Assembly (NCBI GenBank): GCA_023229845.1
Contig: JALNYK010000034.1
Span: 1 to 28,645 of the forward strand
Reading direction: 5' to 3'
DNA: 28,645 bases
Source of the DNA: Gallionella sp.
GTDB lineage: Bacteria; Pseudomonadota; Gammaproteobacteria; Burkholderiales; Gallionellaceae
The position numbers and the translations under genes were made by a program. Positions within the stretch are counted from its first letter, which is position 1; every line of letters starts with the position of its first letter. Shown here one piece after another: positions 1-7,174 of the stretch. The notes under the pieces are model-generated. The model ran no database searches and was not told the DNA's origin. It worked only from the letters and a program-made list of their open reading frames with translations.

Positions 1-89
1 GCTTCAACAGCAGGAGCTTCAGCAGCCTTTTCGCCACAAGCGGTCAGAGCCAGAGCCAACAGAGCAGCAACGAGAGCGGACAATTTCAT
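1..89 (-). CDS. Small lipoprotein, N-terminal part only
   Basis: The reading frame starts at 89 and runs off the left edge, so only about 29 residues are visible. They begin MKLSALVAALLALALTAC and continue GEKAAEAPAVEA. This is a short basic N-terminus, a Leu/Ala-rich hydrophobic stretch and a lipobox LTAC with Cys18 as the predicted lipidation site, followed by an Ala/Glu/Pro-rich linker. A GAGGT Shine-Dalgarno lies about 8 bases upstream of the ATG, and an extended -10 promoter lies at 171-179. The product should be a membrane-anchored lipoprotein. Its function cannot be told from the visible part; short Ala-rich lipoproteins of this look are often annotated only as hypothetical. Confidence 0.8.
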   Translation of the reverse strand, partial: MKLSALVAALLALALTACGEKAAEAPAVE

Positions 90-170
90 TTTAAATACCT
101 CGAGAGTTTTAGTTGTAAGGGGACAAAATTTTTGCTTGGTTTTGAATGCTCCCAAAACCGAAGGCGGCGC

Positions 171-179
171 ATTCTAGCA
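171..179 (-). promoter_or_regulatory. Extended -10 promoter for the lipoprotein
   Basis: On the minus strand this reads TGCTAGAAT, an extended -10 (TGn plus TAGAAT). No good -35 is visible 16-18 bases upstream, as expected when the TG extension compensates. Transcription should start near 164 and give a leader of about 75 bases before the ATG at 89. The same word lies upstream of the ParA and ferredoxin genes in this window. Confidence 0.55.
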
Positions 180-217
180 TTTGCATAGAGGAAATCTAGT
201 GGTTGCGCAACATTTTT

Positions 218-709
218 TTATAACCCCAGTCTGGAGGTGGATAAGGCGGAGTGCGATTCCGCCCAAATCTCCAGAAAACGGGACTTCAGCGCACGCGCAT
301 TTTCCGGGTCGTTCCGGGCCAGGATGCCGCGCGGATCGTCGAAGTGGAAGCGGCGCACGTAGTGCGATTCGTCGGCCACGGAGAAGGGGGCCGTGATGTG
401 CTGCAGGCTCTTCGGCGTCTGGTGGATCGCCATGCCGACGCCGAACTGGCTCAGCAGCAACATCATCCGGGGGCAGCGGGTGGACAGGTAGCGGGTGTCG
501 TGGGCCAGCACGAACAAACGATGCGCGGGACTTGCCAGCAGAAAGCGGCGCAGCGTTTCGTAGCGCGCCTCGTCGTTGAAGCCCAGGCCGTCGAAGTCGT
601 TCTCGAACAGGTACAGGCTGTGTTCGGCCAAGCCGCACAGCGTGTCGAGCGCGGCAGTGTAGTCGGCGATGCCGTCCAGATGAATGTGCTGCAGCTCATC
701 GTCGCTCAT
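218..709 (-). CDS. Conserved protein of unknown function, downstream of roxA
   Basis: This 163-residue protein starts at the ATG at 709, which has AGGAGCG as Shine-Dalgarno. The frame is open further upstream, but that part overlaps the preceding gene and has no better start. The stop of the oxygenase gene lies 13 bases upstream, so the two are very probably cotranscribed. No signal peptide or membrane segment is seen. A conserved-looking block in the middle reads HRLFVLAHDTRYLSTRCPRM, followed by LLLSQFGVGMAIHQTP. From memory it resembles the small proteins catalogued as DUF7931, but I could not verify that. No catalytic motif is recognised, so no function is assigned. Confidence 0.8.
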   Translation of the reverse strand: MSDDELQHIHLDGIADYTAALDTLCGLAEHSLYLFENDFDGLGFNDEARYETLRRFLLASPAHRLFVLAHDTRYLSTRCPRMMLLLSQFGVGMAIHQTPKSLQHITAPFSVADESHYVRRFHFDDPRGILARNDPENARALKSRFLEIWAESHSALSTSRLGL

Positions 710-722
710 CGTGCGCTCCTGT

Positions 723-1847
723 TCAGCGTGGGGTGAGGTAGCCGTCCAGATAACACTGGTAAAGCAGTTCGGCGCATGCGTCAGGGATGTCCGCTCCCGC
801 GGGCAACTCGCGTTCGTCGGCGAGTTGACGCAGCAGCGGGTAGTCGTCCTTGCCGGCCTCGAATTCCTCGCCGTTGACGAATATCCAGCCGGCATGGCAC
901 AGCATCTGGCTCTTCAGGTCCAGCACCACGCCCTGTTTCTGTAGGGCCTGCCGGAACTTCGCCTCGCTCAGCGGGCGTTCCGGCGAGTCGAAGAAGATAT
1001 GCGGTTTGGGCTCGGAGAGGTAGCAGCCGAGGAAGTTCGCGATGTCTTCCCTGTCCCAACGCACCTGCTTGATCGCCTGTTCCACCTGATCCAGCATCGC
1101 CGGACCGATCTCCGATGGATGCTTCTGCGCCTTTAGATCGGGGTCGGCGTACATGCCGCTCACCTCGATGCGGTCCTGCAGGTACACCAAGAACTGTTCG
1201 GCCAGCTCCTGATAGGCAGGCGTGCGGAAGCCGATCGAATAAGTCATGCAGTCGTCTTCGGCGATGCCGTTGTGCGCGCAATGCGGCGGCAGATACAGCA
1301 TGTCGCCCGCTTCCAGCACCCATTCCTGTTCGACGCGGAAGTCCTTCAGTATGCGCAGCGGCGCGCCTTCGATCAGCGTCCGGTCTTGCTGCGTGGAGAT
1401 CTGCCAGCGGCGGTGTCCCGCGCCTTGCAGCAGGAACACGTCGTAGGAGTCGAAATGCGGTCCGACACCGCCGCCACGGGGAGCGTAGCTGACCATCAGA
1501 TCGTCCAGCCGCGCGTGGGGAATGAAGGAGAAGAGCTTCAGCAGCTCGGCGCCCTCCGGCAGGTGATGGTTCACGCCTTGCACCAGCACAGTCCATTTCT
1601 TCTTGCCGAAATGCTCGAAGTCCCCGGGCTCGAACGGCGAATGCTGCAGGCCGAACTTGCCGCCATGCTGCGTGACAATGCGCGCCTGCACGTCTTCTCC
1701 GCAGGCGAGGTCTATCAGTTGCTGCGAATCGAGCAGGCCTTCGAAGGCGGGCAGCGCCTTGCGGATCAGCAACGGCTTCTTCTGCCAGTAGTCGCGCAGG
1801 AATTCGGCTACGCTCAGGCCGCCGAGCAGTGTCTGTATGGTTTTCAT
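723..1847 (-). CDS. roxA: JmjC-type ribosomal oxygenase (50S protein L16 arginine hydroxylase, RoxA/YcfD family)
   Basis: This 374-residue Fe(II)/2-oxoglutarate oxygenase has a JmjC cupin core. The metal triad is visible as H131 and D133 in GPHFDSYD and H192 in LPPHCAHNG. It is followed by the C-terminal dimerisation and winged-helix-like region typical of bacterial YcfD/ROX proteins. The E. coli family member hydroxylates an arginine of ribosomal protein L16; that substrate is inferred here from family membership. The length is normal for the family. The ATG at 1847 fits the N-terminus of homologues (an alpha-helical stretch ending in YWQKKPLLIRKA). A perfect TATAAT lies only 7 bases upstream of this ATG, suggesting a leaderless or almost leaderless mRNA. 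The gene is divergent from bcp. Confidence 0.9.
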   Translation of the reverse strand: MKTIQTLLGGLSVAEFLRDYWQKKPLLIRKALPAFEGLLDSQQLIDLACGEDVQARIVTQHGGKFGLQHSPFEPGDFEHFGKKKWTVLVQGVNHHLPEGAELLKLFSFIPHARLDDLMVSYAPRGGGVGPHFDSYDVFLLQGAGHRRWQISTQQDRTLIEGAPLRILKDFRVEQEWVLEAGDMLYLPPHCAHNGIAEDDCMTYSIGFRTPAYQELAEQFLVYLQDRIEVSGMYADPDLKAQKHPSEIGPAMLDQVEQAIKQVRWDREDIANFLGCYLSEPKPHIFFDSPERPLSEAKFRQALQKQGVVLDLKSQMLCHAGWIFVNGEEFEAGKDDYPLLRQLADERELPAGADIPDACAELLYQCYLDGYLTPR

Positions 1848-1854
1848 GTGGCCG

Positions 1855-1860
1855 ATTATA
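1855..1860 (-). promoter_or_regulatory. TATAAT box immediately upstream of roxA
   Basis: The minus strand reads TATAAT CGGCCAC ATG, so a transcript starting at the usual distance would begin at or next to the start codon at 1847. No -35 resembling TTGACA is seen at 16-18 bases. There is also no Shine-Dalgarno in the 7-base gap, which agrees with leaderless initiation. Confidence 0.45.
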
Positions 1861-1921
1861 GACGCACGGGGCGGCGTTCGTGCAGTGCGTAAAAATTTTT
1901 ATGGCGTATCGGAAATGTGTT

Positions 1922-1927
1922 TAAAAT
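1922..1927 (+). promoter_or_regulatory. Possible -10 element for bcp-slyD
   Basis: TAAAAT lies 22 bases before the bcp ATG in the 101-base gap between divergent roxA and bcp. It sits in the context TTAAAATGCCCGC, similar to the TAGAATGCC context of other promoters here. No convincing -35 is present, so this is a weak call. Confidence 0.3.
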
Positions 1928-1948
1928 GCCCGCAAGGGGGATAGGATC

Positions 1949-2428
1949 ATGCAAGTTGTCCAGCTTACCGCAGGAATCGAGGCGCCGCATTTCGAGTTGC
2001 CGGATGCGGATATGGAAAACTTCGTACTCACCTCGAACAAGGGCAAGCGCAACGTCGTGCTGTATTTCTATCCTAGGGACGATACGCCGGGTTGCACGAT
2101 GGAAGCCAACGAATTCAGCAATCTCGACGACGATTTTGCGAAGCTGGATGCCATCGTGGTGGGTATCAGTCGCGACGATTGCCTGAGCCATGCGACGTTC
2201 CGCGACAAGCACGGGCTGTCCGTGCTGCTGCTTTCCGATCCGGAAGCCCGTGTCTGCAAACGTTATGGCGTGATGGTGGAGAAGGAAGCCGACGGGCACA
2301 GGAAGCAGATGATCCAGCGTTCCACCTTTGTGATAGACAAGCAAGGCAAGCTTCGTCATGTCCTATACGGCGTTCACGCGCACGGGCATGCGCAGAAAAT
2401 TTTAAATTTGATAAAGGAAATGAAATGA
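1949..2428 (+). CDS. bcp: Thiol peroxidase of the Bcp/PrxQ peroxiredoxin family
   Basis: This 159-residue cytoplasmic peroxiredoxin reduces hydrogen peroxide and organic hydroperoxides with thioredoxin-type reductants. The thioredoxin-like fold is recognisable from APHFELPD near the N-terminus and the active site YPRDDTPGCT, with peroxidatic Cys49. The E. coli enzyme has its resolving Cys five residues later; here that position is Asn54. The protein must therefore work as a 1-Cys enzyme or use another Cys (C78 and C103 are the others seen). The ATG at 1949 has the purine-rich GGGGGATAGGA upstream. The stop overlaps the ATG of the next gene (ATGA at 2425-2428), which indicates translational coupling. 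Confidence 0.92.
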   Translation: MQVVQLTAGIEAPHFELPDADMENFVLTSNKGKRNVVLYFYPRDDTPGCTMEANEFSNLDDDFAKLDAIVVGISRDDCLSHATFRDKHGLSVLLLSDPEARVCKRYGVMVEKEADGHRKQMIQRSTFVIDKQGKLRHVLYGVHAHGHAQKILNLIKEMK

Positions 2429-2913
2429 AAATCGCCAAGGATACCGTTGTATCGCTGCGTTACGAACTGTTCGATGCCGATGGTGAACTGCTGGAGAAGG
2501 TTGAGGAGCCGGTCAGCTATCTGCATGGCGGCTATGACGGCATCTTCCCGCTGGTCGAAGAGGCGCTGCACGGCAAAAGCGTCGGCGATACCTGCAACGT
2601 CACGATGAAGCCGGACGATGCTTTCGGCGAATACGACCATCAACTGGTGGAGGTCGAGCAGCGCAGCGCGTTCCCGAAAGACGTTGCGATCGGTATGCAG
2701 TTCGAGGGCGGTCCGGAGAATTCTGATGAGGACGATTTCATGCTTTACACCGTCGTCGATGTGACCGACGACGAAGTGACCGTGGATGGCAATCATCCGC
2801 TGGCCGGCAAAACCCTGACCTTTAACTGCACCGTTGTCGGCGTGCGCGCTGCCACCGAAGAAGAGCTGGCGCACGGCCATGTGCATGACGGCGACGGGCA
2901 GCACCTGCACTAA
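2425..2913 (+). CDS. slyD: FKBP-type peptidyl-prolyl cis-trans isomerase, SlyD-like
   Basis: This 162-residue cytoplasmic protein folds proteins by isomerising X-Pro bonds and acts as a chaperone. The split FKBP domain (MKIAKDTVVSLRYELFDADG, then LHGGYDGIFPLVEEALHGKS) encloses an insert-in-flap domain with the family signature PDDAFGEYD. HPLAGKTLTFNCTVVGVR closes the fold. The C-terminus ends HGHVHDGDGQHLH, a short His-rich tail that could bind metal but is much shorter than the nickel-binding tail of E. coli SlyD. The start codon overlaps the bcp stop, and the Shine-Dalgarno AAAGGAA lies inside the end of bcp. A hairpin terminator follows. Pairing with a peroxiredoxin suggests a stress and protein-quality role (inference). 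Confidence 0.9.
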   Translation: MKIAKDTVVSLRYELFDADGELLEKVEEPVSYLHGGYDGIFPLVEEALHGKSVGDTCNVTMKPDDAFGEYDHQLVEVEQRSAFPKDVAIGMQFEGGPENSDEDDFMLYTVVDVTDDEVTVDGNHPLAGKTLTFNCTVVGVRAATEEELAHGHVHDGDGQHLH

Positions 2914-2922
2914 CCGTTTGCG

Positions 2923-2952
2923 CGGCCGCAGGCAGTGTGCGGCCGTTTCTTC
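2923..2952 (+). terminator. Rho-independent terminator after slyD
   Basis: CGGCCGCA (2923-2930) pairs with TGCGGCCG (2938-2945) across a 7-base loop. The T-rich tail TTTCTTCC follows directly. It closes the bcp-slyD unit. Confidence 0.65.
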
Positions 2953-2962
2953 CGTAGCCATA

Positions 2963-2971
2963 TGGTGTAAT
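2963..2971 (+). promoter_or_regulatory. Possible extended -10 for the GGDEF gene
   Basis: TGGTGTAAT has a TGn extension in front of a TGTAAT hexamer, just after the slyD terminator. Transcription would start near 2978. That lies after the upstream candidate start codon at 2970, and so supports the ATG at 3018 as the real start. Confidence 0.4.
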
Positions 2972-3017
2972 GTTCCAGAAAGGTGAGGTTCAAAGTGTCT
3001 TTCCGGTTTGTCGTTGT

Positions 3018-4058
3018 ATGAAAAACAGGTATACGCAGGACAAGGTCGCCAGCGCCGAGATATTGAGACTGCTACTGCAGAAGATGGCCGCTCATTCGGC
3101 CGCTTTTACTCCGTTCACCTATGCCCTGTGGTATGAATTCATCACCGGGATCAATCCGCCGCTGAGCAAGGCGGTGAATGCGTTGCTCGACGATAAGCAG
3201 CAGCTCACCGACGATGTGGTGCACGAGCTTTACTCCTGTCATATTGCCGATGGCAACGTCGAGGCCGAGCAGGCGTTCAAGCAGAACATGCAGAAGGTGC
3301 TGGACAATCTGGTGCGATTCACCGAGGCGACGGACGACGAGGCCGGAAAGTTCAACGCCGGTTTGCAGAAGCATGGCGAGAGATTGTCGCGAGGGGTGGA
3401 TGCCGAGTCACTGCAGGGACTCGTCGGCGAGATTGCACTGGAGACGCAAGCCATGCGCTCTTCGGTCGATTTGCTGCAGGACAAGTTGCAGGAAAGCAAG
3501 AGCGAGGTCGAACGTCTGCAGCAGGAGCTGATGAGCGCGCGTAGCGAAGCGTTGCTCGACCCGCTGACCGGGGTGTTCAACCGGCGCGGCTTCGAGGCAC
3601 AGATGCGCAATCTGGCTGCCAATTCGGAAATGCAGGGCAAGCAAGTCAGCTTCCTGATGCTGGACATCGATTTCTTCAAGAAGATCAACGACACCTACGG
3701 ACATCTGTTTGGCGACAAGGTTATCCGCATCATCGCCGAGGTGTTGAAGGCGCAGGTCAAGGGGCAGGATTCGGTCGCCCGGCTCGGCGGCGAGGAGTTT
3801 GCCGTGATTCTGCCGGACACGCCGCAGCAGGGTGCGCAGGTGGTTGCCGAACATATTCGGCAGTTGATCGAGCGGGGCAAGATACGCCGTCTGGACAAGG
3901 ATGAGAGCGTCGGCGGCATCACTATCTCGATCGGTATCGCAGTCTGCGATATCGGCGCCGACTGGCTGGCGGCGCTGGGTCACGCCGACGAGGCGCTCTA
4001 TGTCTCCAAGCAGAGTGGGCGCAACCGTTCCACGATCTATGCGCCGCCGCAAGGCTGA
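3018..4058 (+). CDS. Diguanylate cyclase (GGDEF domain protein)
   Basis: This 346-residue protein should make the second messenger c-di-GMP from two GTP. The N-terminal 130-140 residues are helical and carry TYALWYEFITGINPPLSKAV, a conserved input domain seen in many proteobacterial diguanylate cyclases. A coiled coil (roughly ESKSEVERLQQELMSARSEA) then leads into the GGDEF domain, with DPLTGVFNRRGF, LDIDFFKKINDTYGH and the active-site loop GGEEF at 257-261. The inhibitory I-site is degenerate: KGQD stands where RxxD is expected, so product inhibition may be weak. No membrane segment is seen. I chose the ATG at 3018 over an in-frame ATG at 2970 because a promoter-like box overlaps the latter. 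Neither has a good Shine-Dalgarno. Confidence 0.9.
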   Translation: MKNRYTQDKVASAEILRLLLQKMAAHSAAFTPFTYALWYEFITGINPPLSKAVNALLDDKQQLTDDVVHELYSCHIADGNVEAEQAFKQNMQKVLDNLVRFTEATDDEAGKFNAGLQKHGERLSRGVDAESLQGLVGEIALETQAMRSSVDLLQDKLQESKSEVERLQQELMSARSEALLDPLTGVFNRRGFEAQMRNLAANSEMQGKQVSFLMLDIDFFKKINDTYGHLFGDKVIRIIAEVLKAQVKGQDSVARLGGEEFAVILPDTPQQGAQVVAEHIRQLIERGKIRRLDKDESVGGITISIGIAVCDIGADWLAALGHADEALYVSKQSGRNRSTIYAPPQG

Positions 4059-4062
4059 CGCT

Positions 4063-5127
4063 TCATTCGCCCAGTCGTTTCGCAAACCAGTCCGCAACCT
4101 GTTCGCCGCCCACCGGAACCGGTGTTGGCGGACGCGGCAGGTTCCGGATCAACTCAAGATCCGTCGCGATGTTTCCATCTTCCAGAGTCTGTCGTGACAG
4201 TTCGCGACACTGCCCGTGGCGCTGCAGCCAGTCGATCAGTGCCGGAGACTCAGGCCAGTCGGACCGGCCTACATACAGCACCGGCACGCCGCTGCAAGCG
4301 GCTTCGACGAAACTGCCATAGCCCGGCTTGCACAGCAACACATCGCAACTCGCAAGCAGATCGCCGAAAGTCACCGGCAACGATTCGAATATGGTTGCAT
4401 CCGGGCGGTCGATTTTCCAGCTCCCTTGCACCAGGTAGCGCACGCCGGGTATGCGGGGCCAGCGCTCCATCGGCAAGCGGCTATTGATGCCACCCATACT
4501 CACCAGAACCAGACATTCCTCCTGTGACAGGCGCAGATGACGATTCAGCGCGTCGCGGCGGTTCGTGCCGATGTCGGCGATGGGAGAAACCGGGACGAGG
4601 TTGGGCAGATAGCCCATCGCCATGCCCGGCGTCGCGCGCAAGAATGCATCGGCATGCACATAGCATTCGCGTATCTGTGCGGCGATTTCATCGTCGCCGC
4701 AATAATGCCGGTAAATGTCGAACCAGTTCAGCGAACACATTGCCGCGTTCGGGATGCCCGCATGTTGTGCTCCGGCCAGCGGCAGATAGCCGACGTTGGA
4801 GAGCACCATGTCCGCGCCAAGATCGCGCAGCAGGCGAGCCTCGTCATCGACACGCGCCTGCCAGTCCTCATGAAAGGCGCGATAGGCCGCGCGGCTGTCC
4901 TCGACGCGCACATCCAGAGCCGAAGACATCAGCATGCCGATGTCGCCCTCGCTAGCCATATGCTCGAATGGCGTATGGATGCGGGAGCGCAGATGGGAGG
5001 CCGGCGCCGTCGAGCGTATCGTAATGCGTAACTGCGGCATTAAACGATGCAGCCGGTTCAGGATGGGGGCGGTTTGCGCGACATGGCCGAAGCCGTGGCC
5101 GGAAATAGAGACGACGAGGTGGGGCAT
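4063..5127 (-). CDS. GT-B fold glycosyltransferase-like protein (MurG/UGT type)
   Basis: This 354-residue protein begins with SISGHGFGHVAQTAPILNRL, the glycine-rich loop of GT-B enzymes. Towards the C-terminus it has a sugar-nucleotide-binding-like stretch (LLASCDVLLCKPGYG followed by SFVEAACSGVPVLYVGR), as in MurG and UDP-glycosyltransferases of GT1/GT28. Donor and acceptor cannot be told from sequence alone. No signal peptide or membrane segment is seen, so it should act in the cytoplasm or at the inner face of the membrane. It starts 67 bases after the hemerythrin-like gene and is probably on the same transcript. Its stop lies only 4 bases from the stop of the convergent GGDEF gene. No Shine-Dalgarno is evident at the ATG. 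Confidence 0.72.
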   Translation of the reverse strand: MPHLVVSISGHGFGHVAQTAPILNRLHRLMPQLRITIRSTAPASHLRSRIHTPFEHMASEGDIGMLMSSALDVRVEDSRAAYRAFHEDWQARVDDEARLLRDLGADMVLSNVGYLPLAGAQHAGIPNAAMCSLNWFDIYRHYCGDDEIAAQIRECYVHADAFLRATPGMAMGYLPNLVPVSPIADIGTNRRDALNRHLRLSQEECLVLVSMGGINSRLPMERWPRIPGVRYLVQGSWKIDRPDATIFESLPVTFGDLLASCDVLLCKPGYGSFVEAACSGVPVLYVGRSDWPESPALIDWLQRHGQCRELSRQTLEDGNIATDLELIRNLPRPPTPVPVGGEQVADWFAKRLGE

Positions 5128-5194
5128 GTTGCGATAAGGGCGCGGCTTGCTGGGGATGCGATTATTCCATGGAGCGGGGCGAACGTCTCGCGCG

Positions 5195-5743
5195 TCAGGG
5201 CGATCCGGGCATGCTCGCGCCGCGTCGTTCGGCCATGCGCGTGCCGATCTGCCGGAGTTGTTCTGGCGACAGCAGGCGCGCCGCGAGCGGCAACAGTTCG
5301 GAGTTTTCTACGGCGATATGCATGGTATAGCTGTTGATGAATCTTTCTGCGAGCTTTTCGTCCAGCCGTATATTCATGCCTTCTGCCAACTGCAGCAACA
5401 CCGGTCGCAGCTTGCCCCATGTGGCCAGCATCACGACATGTTCCGCCAGCAAGCGTTGCAGCAGCGTATCGAGTTGCTCCGGGTCGTCGCCGGCGCTTGC
5501 GCGCAGCGCGGGGAACAGGTTCTCTTCCTCGTCCTGGTGATGGAACTGTCCTGCGGTGTTGAAGTAGCGCAGGACGCTCTGCGCAGCCTGTCGCGCCTGC
5601 GTATCGCAGCCGTCGGTTCTCAGGTGTACTGCGAGCTTATGCAGCGTGTCGCATTGGTGCAATATCTTGCCGTGGCAGGCAAGCAGCATCTCCAGCGGAT
5701 GATCGAATGTCGGGGCGCGGGCGCCGGAGTCGAGTCCTATCAT
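5195..5743 (-). CDS. Hemerythrin-like (HHE cation-binding) protein
   Basis: This 182-residue protein has the helical-bundle iron-binding pattern of hemerythrin/HHE proteins: FDHPLEMLLACH near the N-terminus, FHHQDEEENLF in the middle (HxxxE type), LAEHVVML, and HIAVENSELLPLA near the C-terminus. Together these give the His and Glu residues for a di-iron site. Members bind oxygen or nitric oxide, or help repair damaged Fe-S clusters. The neighbouring sirB, nsrR and nnrS genes favour a role in nitrosative stress, but that is inference. The ATG at 5743 has GGAGA as Shine-Dalgarno; a longer open frame upstream overlaps sirB and is not used. It follows sirB by 13 bases. Confidence 0.85.
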   Translation of the reverse strand: MIGLDSGARAPTFDHPLEMLLACHGKILHQCDTLHKLAVHLRTDGCDTQARQAAQSVLRYFNTAGQFHHQDEEENLFPALRASAGDDPEQLDTLLQRLLAEHVVMLATWGKLRPVLLQLAEGMNIRLDEKLAERFINSYTMHIAVENSELLPLAARLLSPEQLRQIGTRMAERRGASMPGSP

Positions 5744-5756
5744 TTTTTCTCCGTTA

Positions 5757-6137
5757 TCAGAAGAACGGTATCGGGTTGCGGTGCAGCGCGACCAGCACAA
5801 TGTAACCAAACACCGCCTGCGCTGCCAGCCAGGCTGCCAGACGCACGGTTTTGCTCCTGCCGTATTTCAGTGCAACGAAGCCGAGTGCGATATACAGCAG
5901 CAAGGCGGCAATCTTCGCGGTCAGCCAGCCGTCTGCGAACGGATATTGCCCTATGGTGTAAGCCAGCGCAATGGCGCTGGCGAGCAGCAGCGTGTCTATC
6001 GCGTGCGGAGCTATCTTTACCCAGCGCTGCCGCATGACGGAGGAATCGCGCAACATCCAGATGCCGCGCAGCAGGAACAGCGCATAGCTGGCGGCGGCGC
6101 AGGTGATGTGCAGGTGCTTGAGCAGGGGGTAGCTCAC
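5757..6137 (-). CDS. SirB family integral membrane protein
   Basis: This small four-helix membrane protein reads SYPLLKHLHITCAAASYALFL at the N-terminus, then hydrophobic segments around IDTLLLASAIALAYTIG, AALLLYIALGFVAL and LAAWLAAQAVFGYIVLVALHR. SirB proteins are inner-membrane proteins of uncertain role, often found near respiratory and nitrite/nitric-oxide genes. I prefer the GTG at 6137 (126 residues), because homologues begin at the conserved xxYPLLKxLH block. An ATG at 6179 would add 14 residues and overlap the putative regulatory site at 6170-6194. Neither start has a clear Shine-Dalgarno. It is the first gene of a probable sirB, hemerythrin, glycosyltransferase unit. Confidence 0.78.
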   Translation of the reverse strand: MSYPLLKHLHITCAAASYALFLLRGIWMLRDSSVMRQRWVKIAPHAIDTLLLASAIALAYTIGQYPFADGWLTAKIAALLLYIALGFVALKYGRSKTVRLAAWLAAQAVFGYIVLVALHRNPIPFF

Positions 6138-6169
6138 GTTGTTTTTTATCGGTTGTTTACGATTTCGCC

Positions 6170-6194
6170 AAGATAACATAAAACATGTATCATT
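6170..6194. promoter_or_regulatory. Possible NsrR-type operator between divergent sirB and hpp
   Basis: The stretch contains GATAACAT and, 4 bases on, ATGTATC. These form an imperfect dyad whose right half resembles the AATRCATC half of known NsrR sites. It lies between the divergent sirB and HPP transcripts, next to a gene for an NsrR-like repressor. The match is partial and rests on consensus memory, so this is only a candidate. Confidence 0.3.
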
Positions 6195-6232
6195 CGCGCA
6201 TCATTAAATGCGGGTGCATACAAATCGCGATC

Positions 6233-7153
6233 ATGGCTGCGAAAACGATATTGAAACTGTTGGGCGTGGCGCCGGATGCCACCGGACATCGCGAGAAATT
6301 CATCGCTGCAACGGGGGCGCTGCTCGCCATCGCGGCGACGATGGCGGTCAGCCTGCATGCCGTCGGCACACAGGGCGCGGCCTTGCTGGTGGCATCGATG
6401 GGGGCTTCGGCAGTGTTGCTGTTTGCGGTGCCGCATGGCGCGCTGTCGCAGCCCTGGGCGCTGGTCGGCGGCCATCTGGTGTCGGCGCTGATCGGCGTGA
6501 GCTGCGCCCTGTTTGTTTCCAATCCCTTTGTGGCCGGGCCGCTGGCCGTCGCGTTGGCGATCTTCGCGATGCATCAGCTGCGTTGCATCCATCCGCCCGG
6601 CGGCGCTACCGCGCTGTCTGCGGTTGTCGGCGGGGCGGAGGTGCATGCGCTGGGCTACCAGTTCGTGCTGACGCCGGTGTTGCTGAATGTCGGCATCATG
6701 CTGCTGGTCGCCGTGGCGGTGAACTATCCCTTCCCGTGGCGGCGCTATCCGGCGGGGCTCAAGCCGAAGCCGCCAGCAAGCCCGGCGCGTCCTGTGGAAC
6801 CGCAATTGGTCCATGCCGATTTTTCTTACGCCTTGCGTGAGATCGGTTCGTATCTGGACATCACCGAAGACGATCTGGCTAAAGTGTATCGGCTGGCGCG
6901 CAAGCACGCGCTGCGTGTTTCGGAAGGTGAAGAAGCGCTTGCACCCGGTAATTACTACAGCAACGGCGAATTCGGCGACGGCTTGTCGGTGCGCAAGGTG
7001 CTGAGTCTGGACGGTAACGCCGTGAGCTACAGCATCGCTGCCGGAGCAGGCGAGGGCGAGGCGGGTACGGCGAGCCGCGCGGAGTTCATGTTCTGGCAGC
7101 GTTACGAAGTGATCCCGACAGGCGGCGAATGGCATCGCATCATGCGGCTGTAG
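6233..7153 (+). CDS. HPP family membrane protein with soluble C-terminal domain
   Basis: This protein of about 306 residues has four hydrophobic segments in its first 165 residues and the family motif IHPPGGATAL, with H120-P121-P122. HPP proteins are membrane proteins; some plant and cyanobacterial members transport nitrite. After the membrane part, a Pro/Lys-rich linker leads to a soluble domain with HADFSYALREIGSYLDITED, GNYYSNGEFGDGLSVRKV and FMFWQRYEVIPTGGEW. The usual CBS pair is not evident. I took the ATG at 6233; an in-frame ATG at 6185 would add 16 residues without hydrophobic or conserved character. Neither has a good Shine-Dalgarno. It is the first gene of a tight plus-strand run with the nsrR-like, DUF2249 and nnrS genes. 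Confidence 0.82.
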   Translation: MAAKTILKLLGVAPDATGHREKFIAATGALLAIAATMAVSLHAVGTQGAALLVASMGASAVLLFAVPHGALSQPWALVGGHLVSALIGVSCALFVSNPFVAGPLAVALAIFAMHQLRCIHPPGGATALSAVVGGAEVHALGYQFVLTPVLLNVGIMLLVAVAVNYPFPWRRYPAGLKPKPPASPARPVEPQLVHADFSYALREIGSYLDITEDDLAKVYRLARKHALRVSEGEEALAPGNYYSNGEFGDGLSVRKVLSLDGNAVSYSIAAGAGEGEAGTASRAEFMFWQRYEVIPTGGEWHRIMRL

Positions 7154-7174
7154 TTCGATGAGCGGAAGACGAAC

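Noticed and set aside
202..211. Palindrome GTTGCGCAAC followed by a T run, as a terminator.
   Set aside because: The stem leaves no loop and it faces the wrong way for the minus-strand gene ending at 218.
2970..3017. Upstream ATG extension of the diguanylate cyclase.
   Set aside because: It overlaps a promoter-like box and adds residues without conserved character. Kept only as an alternative start.
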